Source of the DNA: UBA6627 sp965248675
Lineage (GTDB): Bacteria > Chloroflexota > Dehalococcoidia > UBA2979
Direction of reading: 5' to 3'
NCBI GenBank assembly: GCA_965248675.1
Contig: CBDFJZ010000008.1
Span: 186,001-250,000 of the forward strand
DNA length: 64,000 nt
Shown: one piece after another, positions 26,214-35,727 of the stretch
Layout of the letters: every line of letters begins with the position of its first letter
How positions within the stretch are numbered: the first letter of the stretch is position 1
Notes under the pieces: generated by a model
What the model was told of the DNA's origin: nothing
The model's input: the letters and a program-made list of their open reading frames with translations, nothing else
Databases searched by the model: none
Position numbers and translations under genes: made by a program

Positions 26214-28196
26214 CTAATGGCCGTTCCCGTGATCGCAGGTGCAGGCGCCCGGCAGGTGACCGCACGCCATCGGCGAGGGCGCTACGTCGAGGGCGGGGTT
26301 GGCGTCGAAGAAGCCCCACGGGCGGAGGGCGAAGCCGCAGCGGTGGACCGGCGAGACCGGGAAGTCCTCGGGGCGGACGACGTGGCTGGTGCCGACCGTG
26401 TACCAGAGGACGATGTCCTGGCGTTCGAGCAGGCGCTTCGCGGCGATGAAGGCGGGGATGCCGTCGCCGCCCGTCGTTTGCGAGGGGTAGGCGCCGGCGG
26501 CGTACAGCTCGTCGGGGGCCTCGCGCGTGACCCAGAGCTGCTTCGTGGCGAACTCGGCGCGTTTGGCGACGGAGGAGTCGGGGCCGGCCATCATGTCGGC
26601 GGTCTCGCCGGGGAAGAGGGCGTAGGCGGTCGGTTCGCCGACGGCGTTGGTCCGCGAGGGGTTGGCGATGCGCCAGTGGCGCGCGGTGGGCGAGTGAACG
26701 CTGCGGCCTGACTCGCGCTCGGAGCGGATCGGGGTGACGGCGGCCTCGAAGACGTTGTGGTGCTCGTTGTCGGGGCCGGGCGGGACGGGGCGCGTCTCGA
26801 CCTCGTAGACGGTATTCTTCGCGCCGTCGACGTCCATGTCCATGCGGACGCAGAAGAAGTGCTGGTGGATGGGGCCGGCGAGGTTCTTCGCGACGAGCTG
26901 TGCGCTGCGAGGCGGCCCGCCGTCGCCAACGGCCATCGTCTGGATGATGCCGGTCAGCTTGATCTCGTGCCCGATCGAGCCGTCCTCGTAGAAGTACCAG
27001 TAGAAGCCATAGTCATAGTTGCCGACCGTGGCCCACGAGGAGACGACGAGGCGGCGGGAGCGGCGGACCTCGGCGGCGCCGTTGTTGGCGCCGTTGGTGT
27101 GCTTCCAGAGGAGGTTGAAGTCTTCCTCGTGGATACAGATCGCGTTCGGGATCGCGCGCGTGCCGCCGTCCGGCTCGCCGACGAGGCCGTCGAGGTAGAC
27201 GATCTCGCCGAGGCAGTCGCAGCCGAGGGTGAGCGAGTTGGTGGTGCGGCCGAGGCCGATCTCGCCGCTGTCGAAGGCGTTCTTCCAGTACTGGCCGGGT
27301 GAGTTGTCGCCGTAGGGGACGACCATTTCGGCGAGGCTCATGCGGTAGCAGATAGAGCGCAGCTCGCCCTGGTCCTCGTAGCCGAGCTGGTGGATCACGA
27401 GGCCTTCGCGGGGGTGGTGCGAGACGCGCATGCGCCAGCGCTGCCAGCTCAGGTGGTGGCCGTCGAGGGTGAAGCTGACGCCCGCGGGCTGGGTGATCTC
27501 GAGCGGCTTGAGGTCGTCGCGCACGGCGGGCTGGGAGTCGAGGTCGTAGCGGCCGTCGGCCTCGGGCACGGGGGCGTCACCCTCGTCGACGAGGTGCAGG
27601 ACGCGCTTCTCGGTGAGGTCGACGACGGCGACGAGGCCCTCGACGGGGCGCGCGTAGCCGTTCGAGGCCTGCTCGTCGCGGACGTAGCTGACGCCTCGGA
27701 GGATGCGGTGGCCGTCCTCTCGCGGGTCGCCGAAGTTGCCGGCGGGCCAGGGGTCGATCTGGACGAGGTCGAGGTTCTGCACGCCTCGGCGCTTCATCGC
27801 AGCCCGCCACCGCCTGTCGGCGCGGATCACGCGGTCCGCGTCCATGTACTCGTCCATAGTCGGCGAGGTCTGGACGCCGAGCTGGTGGACCCAGGACTCA
27901 ACCGCATCGCCAGTCAGGTTGGCGACGCCCTCGTAGATCTTGCCGTCGGCACGGTCGATCGCGACGGCGAAGGCGCGGCGGTCGATGGGATCGCCTGGGG
28001 AGAAGGCAGCGACGGAGCGCTTCAGCGGCTCGCGGAGCGAGATGCTGACGAAGCGGAGACGGCGGGCCGGGTGGTGGGCTCGGAAGAGGGCGGCCGCCTG
28101 CTCCATCTCGGGGGCGGTGAGCGGGTCGAGGGGGTGGCGGGTCGCCTCGGGGAATGCGAGCTGCGCCTCGGTGGTGGGCCTCGCCGCTACGACCAT
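26214..28196 (-). CDS. primary-amine oxidase (copper amine oxidase)
   Basis: 660 residues. Copper/topaquinone enzyme that oxidises primary amines to aldehyde, ammonia and hydrogen peroxide. The cofactor precursor motif is TVGNYDY, with Tyr394 becoming topaquinone; the catalytic base region reads 'YFYEDGSI', and the copper pair H-x-H is in 'GPIHQHFFCVRMDMDVDG', with the third His in the C-terminal VSPVHRC segment. N2/N3 domains occupy residues about 1-210. Ends with a Cys/His-rich tail 'ACGHLPGACTCDHGNGH'. ATG 28196 fits family length; the frame extends upstream to 28343 into non-homologous sequence. Has a truncated copy at 24563-24919. No signal peptide. Confidence 0.95.
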   Translation of the reverse strand: MVVAARPTTEAQLAFPEATRHPLDPLTAPEMEQAAALFRAHHPARRLRFVSISLREPLKRSVAAFSPGDPIDRRAFAVAIDRADGKIYEGVANLTGDAVESWVHQLGVQTSPTMDEYMDADRVIRADRRWRAAMKRRGVQNLDLVQIDPWPAGNFGDPREDGHRILRGVSYVRDEQASNGYARPVEGLVAVVDLTEKRVLHLVDEGDAPVPEADGRYDLDSQPAVRDDLKPLEITQPAGVSFTLDGHHLSWQRWRMRVSHHPREGLVIHQLGYEDQGELRSICYRMSLAEMVVPYGDNSPGQYWKNAFDSGEIGLGRTTNSLTLGCDCLGEIVYLDGLVGEPDGGTRAIPNAICIHEEDFNLLWKHTNGANNGAAEVRRSRRLVVSSWATVGNYDYGFYWYFYEDGSIGHEIKLTGIIQTMAVGDGGPPRSAQLVAKNLAGPIHQHFFCVRMDMDVDGAKNTVYEVETRPVPPGPDNEHHNVFEAAVTPIRSERESGRSVHSPTARHWRIANPSRTNAVGEPTAYALFPGETADMMAGPDSSVAKRAEFATKQLWVTREAPDELYAAGAYPSQTTGGDGIPAFIAAKRLLERQDIVLWYTVGTSHVVRPEDFPVSPVHRCGFALRPWGFFDANPALDVAPSPMACGHLPGACTCDHGNGH

Positions 28197-28288
28197 GGTG
28201 TGCCTCCTCGGAGCGTCGTTCGCGGACACAGTACGGGAATGGCGGGTTCTTGGTCCCGTGACGCACACCTGAACGTCCCCTGCCTCCA

Positions 28289-28954
28289 ATGGCGGACTCT
28301 GTAGGCTTCGCGGGTGAGCAGATCCGAAGCCTCGACTACGCATACGGCCTCCAGCGGCGCGCGCCGCGGCTGGAGTATGGGACGATCGCGTGGAACGTTG
28401 GCGAGGCGTTCCTGACGATCGGGTTGGGGATCGCGGCGGCCTCGCTGGCGCTCGTCGGTTTCGGCACCGATTCGGTGATCGAGATCTTCGCGTCGGTCGT
28501 CGTGCTGTGGAACTTTCGGGCGACCTCGCGCGAGCATTACGCGAGCCGGGAGCGGACGGCGCTGCGGCTGGTGGCCGGTGCGTTCCTGGCGCTGGCGGTG
28601 GTGCTGTCGATCGCGGCGCTGAACGATCTGGTCTCGGGGCGTCGCGCGGACGCTTCGCCGATCGGGATTGGCTACCTCGCGGTAACCGCGCTCGTGATGT
28701 TCGGGCTGGCGAGGTGGGAGCGGCGCACCGCCGATTCGCTGTAGTCGGCGGCGCTGCGTTCCGAGGCGACGATGACGATGCTCGACGGCGTGCTGTCGGT
28801 GCTGACCTTGAGCGGCCTCGCGCTCAACGCAGCCCTCGGGTGGTGGTGGGCCGATCCGACGGCGGCGCTGCTGGTGGCGGCAGCGGCCCTCAACGAGGCG
28901 CGGGAGAACTGGGAGGAGGCGAGCGAGATTGGTCAGGCCAGGGACCACGGCTGA
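28289..28954 (+). pseudogene. cation transporter (CDF-like membrane domain) with in-frame amber stop
   Basis: One frame from ATG 28289 to 28954, interrupted only by TAG at 28742-28744. Before the stop: about four membrane helices with 'WNVGEAFLTIGLGIAAASLALVGFGTDSVIEIFASVVVLW' and 'RTALRLVAGAFLALAVVLSIAALNDLV'. After it: ALRSEATMTMLDGVLSVLTLSGLALNAALGWWWADPTAALLV, which completes the six-helix CDF-like module (the conserved Asp pair of D-x3-D type is visible in 'FGTDSVIE'; second pair as TMLDG). About 221 residues if read through. A nonsense mutation or base error; the parts either side still look constrained. Confidence 0.7.
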
Positions 28955-28973
28955 TCCGCCAGAGGGACCGCCG

Positions 28974-30859
28974 TCACGCCGCGCGTGTGTGGCGCGGTCC
29001 GGCCGCGCGGGTGCCGTCACCGCCCGCCCGCTTGGCCGCATACATCGCCTGATCGGCGGCGCGCAGCAGCGCGTCGACGGACGCACCGTGTTCCGGGTAG
29101 CTCGCGAAGCCGACGCTCGCCCGGATCTCGATCTCGTTTCCTCGCACCGTGTAGGGGGCGCCGATCGTCGAGACGATCTGAGCGCAGGCCGCCTCAGCCG
29201 CGATCGAGTCGAAGCCGTTCGTGACGAGGATCGTGAACTCGTCCCCACCGAGCCGCGCGACAACGTCATCGAGACGCACGCTTCCGAGCAGCCGTGAGGC
29301 GACCTGTCGCAACAGTTCGTCGCCGACGTCGTGTCCGTGCTCGTCGTTGACTGGCTTGAACCCGTCGAGGTCGATGAACAGCACGCCGAACCGATCGTGC
29401 CGCGCCTGCGCGGCGCCGATCGCCTGCCCCACCAGCTCGACGAAGCGGCCGCGACTGATCAGACCGGTGAGCGAGTCGCGGGCAGCCGTCTCCTGGAGCG
29501 CGCCCACGGTCTGTTCCAGCTTCTCGGACCGTTGCTCTGAAGCGGCGACCTTGGCGGCGAGCTGGTTGGTCATCGACTGGAGCGCGGTGCCCAGCCGGTC
29601 TTCTGGCGCGCGTGGTTCGATGCCACGCGAGAGGTCTCCGCGCGCGATCTCGTCGGCGGCATCGACGACGGCGTGCATGTAGCGGTTGAACTCGGCGTAC
29701 GCGACGCCGATCGCGTCGTTCGAGGACGGCAGATCCACCTCGGAGAGGCGGCCGACCGAGGCGTCGCGCGCGGCCACGGCCAGACCCTCGAGCGGCCGGG
29801 CAATCGAGCGGCTTAACCACCAGGCCCCGCGCGCGACCGCCACGACCAGGATCGCCGCGAACAGCGCGAGCGCGACGAAGGCCGATTGGGCGCGATCGAC
29901 CGACGCGCCGGCGTCTTCGATCAGGCCCTCGAGATGCGTGGCGATGGTCTCCCGATGCAAGTCGACGCGCGGTCGTGTCTCGTCGAACCACGCTGCCGGC
30001 GTGACATCGTCCCCGCCGTTGGTCCTCGGGGAGGACAACAGCCGCCGGAGCGGGTCGGGGCGGTCGGTCGAGGGGTCATCTGGTGCCGGCGGCGGGGTGC
30101 GACGGTCCGGCGGGGGCGCGCTGCGGGCCTGCGCCAGGAACAGCCCCTCGGTCTGCGCCAGCGCGGCCAGCAAGAGCCACTCGTGCGCGGCGACGTTGTC
30201 CGCGACGATCAGCACCGCGCCCCATGCGCGCGCCTGGATAAACGCCTCCGCGCTGGCCCGGGCCGAGGTGTAGGTGACGAATTCGGAGGCGGGGACGTCG
30301 GCGCCCTCAATCGTGACCGCGTGGTTGAGTGCGTTGTGGTAGTCGTGAATCACCTTCGAGTACAGCAGCACGGTGTCGGCGGGAGGAAGCCGCCGCTGGT
30401 CGACCACCTCGCGCAGTTCGACCAGCGATCCCGGTTGCAGCGGCGGCGGCTGGAGAGCCGGTGCTCGGGGATCCGAGGCCGCTCCGTCCGCCGGCGGCGC
30501 GCTGGCCTCGACGCGATCAACGATCAACGCGGTATCGCCGAGGCCGGCTTTGCGGACTGCCGCGTCTGCGTTGGATCGAACGACCTCGAGACGTGCGAAC
30601 AGCCGCCTACGTTCGGACGGTGGCAGCGTCATCAGCTGAGCGGTGACGTCGCGCTCGGCCTGCAGCCATTCGATCGCCTCGTCGATCCGCGCGGCCGCGT
30701 CCATCTGCTCGACGAACAGCTGACCGTCGACACGATCCAACCAGAGTTCGCTGAGGCGCATCCCGAAGACGACCGCGTCACCAGCAGCGGCGCCGTGACC
30801 AGCGCCGCCAGTCGCAACCCGAGCGGCACACGTTCGATTCGAGATAGCAATGATCGCAC
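28974..30859 (-). pseudogene. membrane-bound diguanylate cyclase (sensor-HAMP-GGDEF), frameshifted at the first helix
   Basis: The main frame (28974-30761) has a periplasmic helical sensor of the nitrate/NIT type ('AIEWLQAERDVTAQLMTLPPSERRRLFARLE', 'VIHDYHNALNH'), a second membrane helix (FVALALFAAILVVAVARGAWWL), HAMP-like 'SRSIARPLEGLAVAAR' and a GGDEF domain with ARLGGDEFTIL plus 'LTGLISRGRF' and 'FIDLDGFKPVND'. The first helix lies in another frame from GTG 30859 (RVPLGLRLAALVTAPLLVT). Adding one G near 30774 joins them as VTAVVFGMRLSELW. Catalytic GGDEF intact, so it would make cyclic di-GMP if expressed whole. Confidence 0.75.
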
Positions 30860-31130
30860 CGGCGGACCACCAACGCTCGCTTCTGACGAGGCTCGGTTAA
30901 TCGTCGGGCGTGGGCGCTCGTTCTGAATCTTGCACGATCCCCCACAACCGGGCGGAGCTGAAGGCCCGGCGAGCGACAGCCCGGAACATGGTCAGCTCGA
31001 TCGCCATGCAGCGGCCATCAGCGACGGTGATCGAGGGTTGATCCGGGACCGATCGTGGGGAACACCTGAGCCGGTTCTGACGGCGCCTTAATGTCGCAGT
31101 CGATACTCTTCGGCAAGCGTGGAGGACGAG

Positions 31131-32293
31131 ATGCGCACGAAACTCGCGGGACTGGCAGCGGTTGCCGTCCTCATCGCCGGTATCAGCGGCGTCATAACAG
31201 CACCAGCGCTAGCGAGGCGTCCGGGCACGGGCGCATCGCTAGCGGCTTCGGGATCGTGCCCGCGCAGGGCCTCGTAGTGCACGTAACCGTCGCCGTCGGC
31301 CCCGGGCAAAGTGACCGTGCGGCTGTCGACGTGGCGCTCGCCGCGCAGGGCGCGCGACCGCTGACCAGCGAGGAGTACTCGCTGACCGGCCTCGTTCATG
31401 ACGGTCCGGCGGACGGCGTACCCGGGAACGACAACGTCGACGTCGTCTACTACCCGACGAACCCCCAGACCATCGACCTGGGGACGGTGCTCGGTAAATC
31501 GGCCGCGCGATGGAATAACGTCGACGGGTCGGCGCTGGTCTTCCACGGGGCCGGGACGACCTCGAACGCGTGTCCGTCGCTGCTCAAGGAGTGCCCGGGA
31601 GCGCAGTTCCTCAACGGCGAGAACGAGGTGGCGTTCTACGCGCTGAGCGGATCGACGACACTGGCGGTGGCGTGGTCCTATTCCGTCACCGACGAGTTCG
31701 ATATCACCTTCAACACCAGCTTCAACTGGGTCGACTCGGCGTCACCATCACCAGGACTCTTCGACATCGTGACGGTCGGCATCCATGAGTTCGGCCATGG
31801 CGCCGGCATCGGTCACAGCAACGTCGATGGCTCGGTGATAGAACCGAGCTACTCGGGCGTGCGCCGAGCTCTCCACGCCGACGACGTGGCGGCGCTGATC
31901 GCGCTGTACGGCACGAGTACCACCGAACCGACGCCGACACCCACCCCCGAGCCGGAGCCCAGCCCGACTCCGCCGCCACCAGCGGTCGACGGGGTCGAGA
32001 TCGAGGATCTCGGCGAGTCGATCGGCGAGGCGCCGGTCTTCCAGAACCGCGACAGAATCTCGTTCACGGTCCACGTGGATGCCGCTGGTTCGCCGGTCGC
32101 GGGCGCGACCGTGATCGCCACGGTGGAGGCGCCGGGCGGGAAGATCCGCGCCGGCAGCGGCACAACCAACGCCAGCGGCGACGTGACGTTCTCGTACCGC
32201 GTGAACACGCGGCGCGACGGGACGGGTATTCACACCGTCACGGCGAGCTCGGGCGGGCAAGAGGACATCGAATTCTTCAACGCTGAGGAGTAG
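31131..32293 (+). pseudogene. secreted matrixin-like metalloprotease, signal peptide frameshifted
   Basis: Mature frame (to 32293) holds a zinc protease domain with HEFGHGAGIGH at 31784-31816, which is the HExxHxxGxxH metzincin motif, followed by 'SYSGVRRALHADDVAALIALYG', a Pro/Thr-rich linker and a C-terminal Ig-like/Big domain ('FTVHVDAAGSPVAGATVIATVEAPGG', 'TFSYRVNTRRDGTGIHTVTASS'). A good signal peptide, MRTKLAGLAAVAVLIAGI then SGVITAPALA, begins at ATG 31131 in another frame. One G missing near 31215 separates it; repairing it gives APALA followed by EASGHGRIASGF. Without repair the protease would not be exported. Confidence 0.75.
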
Positions 32294-32312
32294 CTCCGGG
32301 CTGCGCGACGAC

Positions 32313-32342
32313 GAAGAGGCCCGCCGGATGGCGGGCCTCTTC
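32313..32342 (+). terminator. strong hairpin terminator lacking a U-tract
   Basis: Perfect 13-bp stem GAAGAGGCCCGCC / GGCGGGCCTCTTC with tetraloop GGAT, 20 bp after the protease stop codon. The following bases are GCGTCTGG, so there is no run of T. Position and stability argue for transcript 3'-end formation or protection rather than a chance repeat. Confidence 0.6.
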
Positions 32343-32441
32343 GCGTCTGGCAGCACGACGCATTGCGAGACCTCGATGCTGGCGAGCCGCGCGACGTGAT
32401 ATTGTCACGCCCAGCCGTCAGACGAACTCCGGGTCCGGCTC

Positions 32442-33224
32442 ATGAGCAGTCTTCGGCCAGCCGACGAGCACCGATACGCCTCGTCCGCGGCGGAGCAGGA
32501 TTTCGTGGTGTCGGTCGCCGCGCCGCCGATCCCTGAAGCCGGTCGCCGCTACCCGGTGCTGTATCTCCCCGATTCACAGGGGACCCTGGGTCTTGCTCGG
32601 GAGCTGATCCACGTCTTCCAAACAGTGTCGCTGCTGCCAGAGCTGATCGTCGTTGGCGTAGGCTACCCAATCGGCGACATCCACGACGACGAGGCCGCGA
32701 GGAGCGAGTGGTTCGACCTCCGCTTCCGGGACCTGGTCCCCGTCGAACTCGAGGACGGTCGCGGAGGCCATGCGGCGGAATACCTGCGCTTCCTGACTGA
32801 TGAGCTGATGCCATTCGTCAACGAGCGCTACCCGACAGATCCGGCCGACGTGGCGATCCGCGGTGCCTCGCTGGGAGGGCTATTCGCGCTGTACGCGCTC
32901 TTCAGAGCGCCGGAGCATTTCAATCGCTACATCGCGAGTAGCCCCGCGATCCAGCGCGCGGACTCCTACATGTGGGAGGCGGAGGCTCGTCTCGCGGAGC
33001 AGCGTGACGAGCTACCAGTCAGAGTGGTGATCTCAGCCGGGGCGCTCGAGCCGGAGCCGATGATCGGAAACGCCCAGCGGATGGCCGCGGCGCTCGAGGG
33101 TCGCGGCTACCGTGGATTCGACCTCCGGCATCGAGTCTTCGAGAACGAAAATCATCTCAGCGTGGTCCCGGCAGCGCTCTCTAGCGGCCTGCTCGCGGCG
33201 TTCGGCGATTTAGTTGGCGAGTAG
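32442..33224 (+). CDS. alpha/beta hydrolase-fold esterase (esterase D / enterochelin esterase-like)
   Basis: 260 residues. Begins with a beta-strand set ending 'RRYPVLYLPDSQGTLG', then 'LPELIVVGVGYP', the nucleophile elbow 'VAIRGASLGGLFALYALF' with Ser in G-A-S-L-G, and a C-terminal 'HRVFENENHLSVVPAAL' with the His. The family hydrolyses small esters or acts on formylglutathione-like substrates. No signal peptide. Own transcription unit after the protease terminator; ends convergent with coaE. Confidence 0.88.
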   Translation: MSSLRPADEHRYASSAAEQDFVVSVAAPPIPEAGRRYPVLYLPDSQGTLGLARELIHVFQTVSLLPELIVVGVGYPIGDIHDDEAARSEWFDLRFRDLVPVELEDGRGGHAAEYLRFLTDELMPFVNERYPTDPADVAIRGASLGGLFALYALFRAPEHFNRYIASSPAIQRADSYMWEAEARLAEQRDELPVRVVISAGALEPEPMIGNAQRMAAALEGRGYRGFDLRHRVFENENHLSVVPAALSSGLLAAFGDLVGE

Positions 33225-33246
33225 CACCCCTCTCTTCGGAGCTCGC

Positions 33247-33933
33247 TCAGTTCGTCGCGGCGCGCTCTTCCTTCGGATTCGCCTCGCGCCAGGCGAACCA
33301 GTTGGTCCTCGCGAGCGTCCCCGCCTTGAACTGCGCGAGCGTCTCTTCGAAGACCCGATCGACCTCGGCGAGGAAGTCCGCGTAGCTGCCGTCGTTGTGG
33401 AAGACGTGGTCCGAGGCGGGAGCGCGGTCTTCCCACTTCCGCTGCGCACCGAGGCGCTGATCGGCCTCCTCCTCGCTGAAGTTGTTGCGCGCGATCAGGC
33501 GCTGCTTCGCGATGTCGTGCTCGGCGGCCACCAGCCAAGTGGCGTCGCACCATTGCGAGTAATCGGCCTCGATCAGGTTGACCGCCTCGAGGATGGCGAC
33601 GTCGTGCTCGTCGAGGGAGGCGCGCCAGCCCTCGACGGTGGTGCGCGTCTCGTCCTCGATGTTGCCGATCGCCTTCATCCAGCGCGCCATGTTGTCCGCG
33701 TTGCCGAAGACGAGGTTGCCGATCTGCTTGCGGTCGATGAAGCCGTCATCGCCGATGATCTCCTCGCCGAACTCGGCGACGGCGTTGTCGAAGCCCTCGC
33801 GACCCGGGTCGAACATGCGGTGCACGATCTTGTCGGCGTCGCCATGGGTGGCGCCATACCGCTCAACGAGGTGGGCGCACATCCCACTCTTGCCGGTCGC
33901 GATCGAACCGGTGACACCCAGGATCATTGGCAT
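33247..33933 (-). CDS. coaE: dephospho-CoA kinase
   Basis: 228 residues, last enzyme of coenzyme A synthesis (ATP-dependent 3'-phosphorylation of dephospho-CoA). P-loop GSIATGKS at residues 9-16; 'GATHGDADKIVHRMFDPG' is the acceptor-binding Asp/Arg-lid region, and 'LDEHDVAILEAVNLIEA' plus 'KQRLIARNNFSEEEADQRL' match the family. A C-terminal tail of about 25 residues is longer than usual. The proximity of four CoA-transferase/CoA-lyase genes makes a CoA role consistent, but coaE is housekeeping. Confidence 0.9.
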   Translation of the reverse strand: MPMILGVTGSIATGKSGMCAHLVERYGATHGDADKIVHRMFDPGREGFDNAVAEFGEEIIGDDGFIDRKQIGNLVFGNADNMARWMKAIGNIEDETRTTVEGWRASLDEHDVAILEAVNLIEADYSQWCDATWLVAAEHDIAKQRLIARNNFSEEEADQRLGAQRKWEDRAPASDHVFHNDGSYADFLAEVDRVFEETLAQFKAGTLARTNWFAWREANPKEERAATN

Positions 33934-34068
33934 GCGGGTCTCCTCGAATGCGGCGGTTGGCGGGGATCAGCCTACCGGGGAGAGCGGCACGGATCGCGCC
34001 GTCCTCGGCCCGCGCGCTCGGAGTAGCATGCGCGGGCCGAGCCTGAAACGACACTGTGAGGAGTCCAG

Positions 34069-34275
34069 ATGCCGCAGGCGACCGATGTCGAGGCGACCGT
34101 TCGCGCCTTCCTCGAGGCCGCCGGCATCGCCCCGAGCGACGAGGAGCTCGCGAAGTTCGTCGAGATGTACCCGGCGCTGCGCAAGGGTGCCGACAAGCTC
34201 TACGGCGACGAATGGCGCGACGAGGAGCCCGCGCTGCTATTCGCCCCGCTGGCACCCGCGGACCCCGAGGCCTAG
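34069..34275 (+). CDS. small protein preceding amidase (AtzG-like size)
   Basis: 68 residues, acidic and helical ('ATVRAFLEAAGIAPSDEELAKFVEMYPALRKGADKLYG'). Ends three bases before the amidase start, so they are surely co-transcribed. A gene of this size and position is known as AtzG, the stabilising subunit of the amidase AtzE, and similar DUF4089 partners exist; sequence similarity is only by pattern (the helical L-x-x-Y-P/LYG segments). ATG 34069 preceded by GAGGAG. Confidence 0.7.
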   Translation: MPQATDVEATVRAFLEAAGIAPSDEELAKFVEMYPALRKGADKLYGDEWRDEEPALLFAPLAPADPEA

Positions 34276-34278
34276 GCG

Positions 34279-35685
34279 ATGCCGCTCCCACTGACGATCG
34301 AAGAGGCCGCCGCCGCACTCCGCGCCGGTGAAGTCACCAGCGTCGAACTCACGGAGGCGGCCCTCGCGCGCATCGAGGCGCTCGACGGTCAGGTGGGAGC
34401 ATTCCTCGCGCTGAACCAGGCCGCGCGGATCCAGGCGGAGCGAGCGGACGCGCAACTGGCGGCGCGGATGGACCGCGGGCCGCTGCACGGGATCCCGTTC
34501 GGGCTCAAAGACCTGCTCGCGACGGCGGACCAGCCGACGACGGCGAACTCGCTGGTGCTCGACCCGGCGTGGGGCGATGGGTATGACTCGGTGGTGACGG
34601 AGCGGCTGCGCGCCGGCGGAGCCGTGATCATGGGCAAGCTCGTGATGTCCGAGTTCGCGATCGGGGCGCCCGACGCCGAGAAGCCGTTTCCCACGCCGCG
34701 GAACCCGTGGGACCTCGAGCGGACGGCGGGCGGATCGTCCTCGGGGACGGGGATCGCGGTGGCGACGGGGATGGTGCTAGGCGGGATCGGCACGGACACG
34801 GGCGGCTCGGTGCGGGGTCCGGCGTCGTTCAACGGGCACACGGGGCTGAAGGTGACGTTCGGGCGGGTGCCGAAGTGGGGCGTCACGCCGCTCGGCTACA
34901 GCCTCGATTCGGTCGGGCCGATGGCGCGGTCGGCGTGGGACTGCGCCGCGATCCTGGGCGTGATCGCGGGGCACGACGCCCGCGACGTCACGGCGTCGAA
35001 CGAACCGACCGAGGACTACCTCGACGGGATCGAGGGCGGCATCGCCGGGCTGCGCGTCGGCGTGCCACGGGAGTACTTTTTCGACCACGCCGAGCTGAGC
35101 GCGGACCAGAAGGCCGCGGTCGAGGCGGTGATCGGACAGCTCGGGGACCTCGGAGCCGAGCTGCGCGAGGTGGAGCTGCCACATTCAGACGTCGCGAAAG
35201 AGGCGAACACGATCACGATGCTGAGCGAGGCGTTCGCCTATCACCGGCCGGACATGGGGAGCGAACGCTGGGCTGAGTACGGCTCCAGCACGCGGATGAC
35301 GATCGGGCGCGCGGCGCTGTTCTCTGGGGCCGACTATGTGCAGGCGCAGCGGTTCCGGAGCTGGTACGGACGCGAGGCTTCAAAGCTGATGGCCGAGGTG
35401 GACGTGCTGGTGACGCCGACGAGTCCCGGCGTGGCGCCGCTCTCCTCGGAGATGACGGATCCGGCGCGACGGATCACCCAGCCGAGCTTCACGGGACCGT
35501 TCAACCTCCTCGGGTACCCGGCGCTCGCGATTCCCGCCGGATTCTCCGAGGACGGGCTGCCTTTCTCGGCGCAGATCGTGGGGGCGCCGTTCGCCGAGGC
35601 GTTGCTCCTGCGCGTCGGGTACGCGTACGAGCAGGTGACGGACTGGCACCGCCGAGTGCCGCCGATCGTCGACGAGGCGGGATAG
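34279..35685 (+). CDS. amidase (amidase signature family)
   Basis: 468 residues. Ser-cisSer-Lys triad is visible: Lys77 in FGLKDLL, Ser153 in the GGSSSGTG loop and nucleophile Ser177 in TDTGGSVRGPASFNG. Family members hydrolyse C-N amide bonds (GatA, biuret/urea-type hydrolases, aryl amides). With the 68-residue upstream partner, an AtzE-like assembly is plausible. Two MFS genes follow on the same strand, 42 and 126 bp later, so substrate uptake or product export may be linked. High confidence for family, none for substrate. Confidence 0.93.
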   Translation: MPLPLTIEEAAAALRAGEVTSVELTEAALARIEALDGQVGAFLALNQAARIQAERADAQLAARMDRGPLHGIPFGLKDLLATADQPTTANSLVLDPAWGDGYDSVVTERLRAGGAVIMGKLVMSEFAIGAPDAEKPFPTPRNPWDLERTAGGSSSGTGIAVATGMVLGGIGTDTGGSVRGPASFNGHTGLKVTFGRVPKWGVTPLGYSLDSVGPMARSAWDCAAILGVIAGHDARDVTASNEPTEDYLDGIEGGIAGLRVGVPREYFFDHAELSADQKAAVEAVIGQLGDLGAELREVELPHSDVAKEANTITMLSEAFAYHRPDMGSERWAEYGSSTRMTIGRAALFSGADYVQAQRFRSWYGREASKLMAEVDVLVTPTSPGVAPLSSEMTDPARRITQPSFTGPFNLLGYPALAIPAGFSEDGLPFSAQIVGAPFAEALLLRVGYAYEQVTDWHRRVPPIVDEAG

Positions 35686-35727
35686 CCATCGAGGCCGGCG
35701 CGGGGCGAGAGGACGGGCCGCCGCGCG

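Noticed and set aside
28742..28744. Pyrrolysine at the TAG of the transporter gene
   Set aside because: No pylT/pylS context, and TAG is used as an ordinary stop elsewhere in the window (for example the SRPBCC-neighbour and HDOD region stops).
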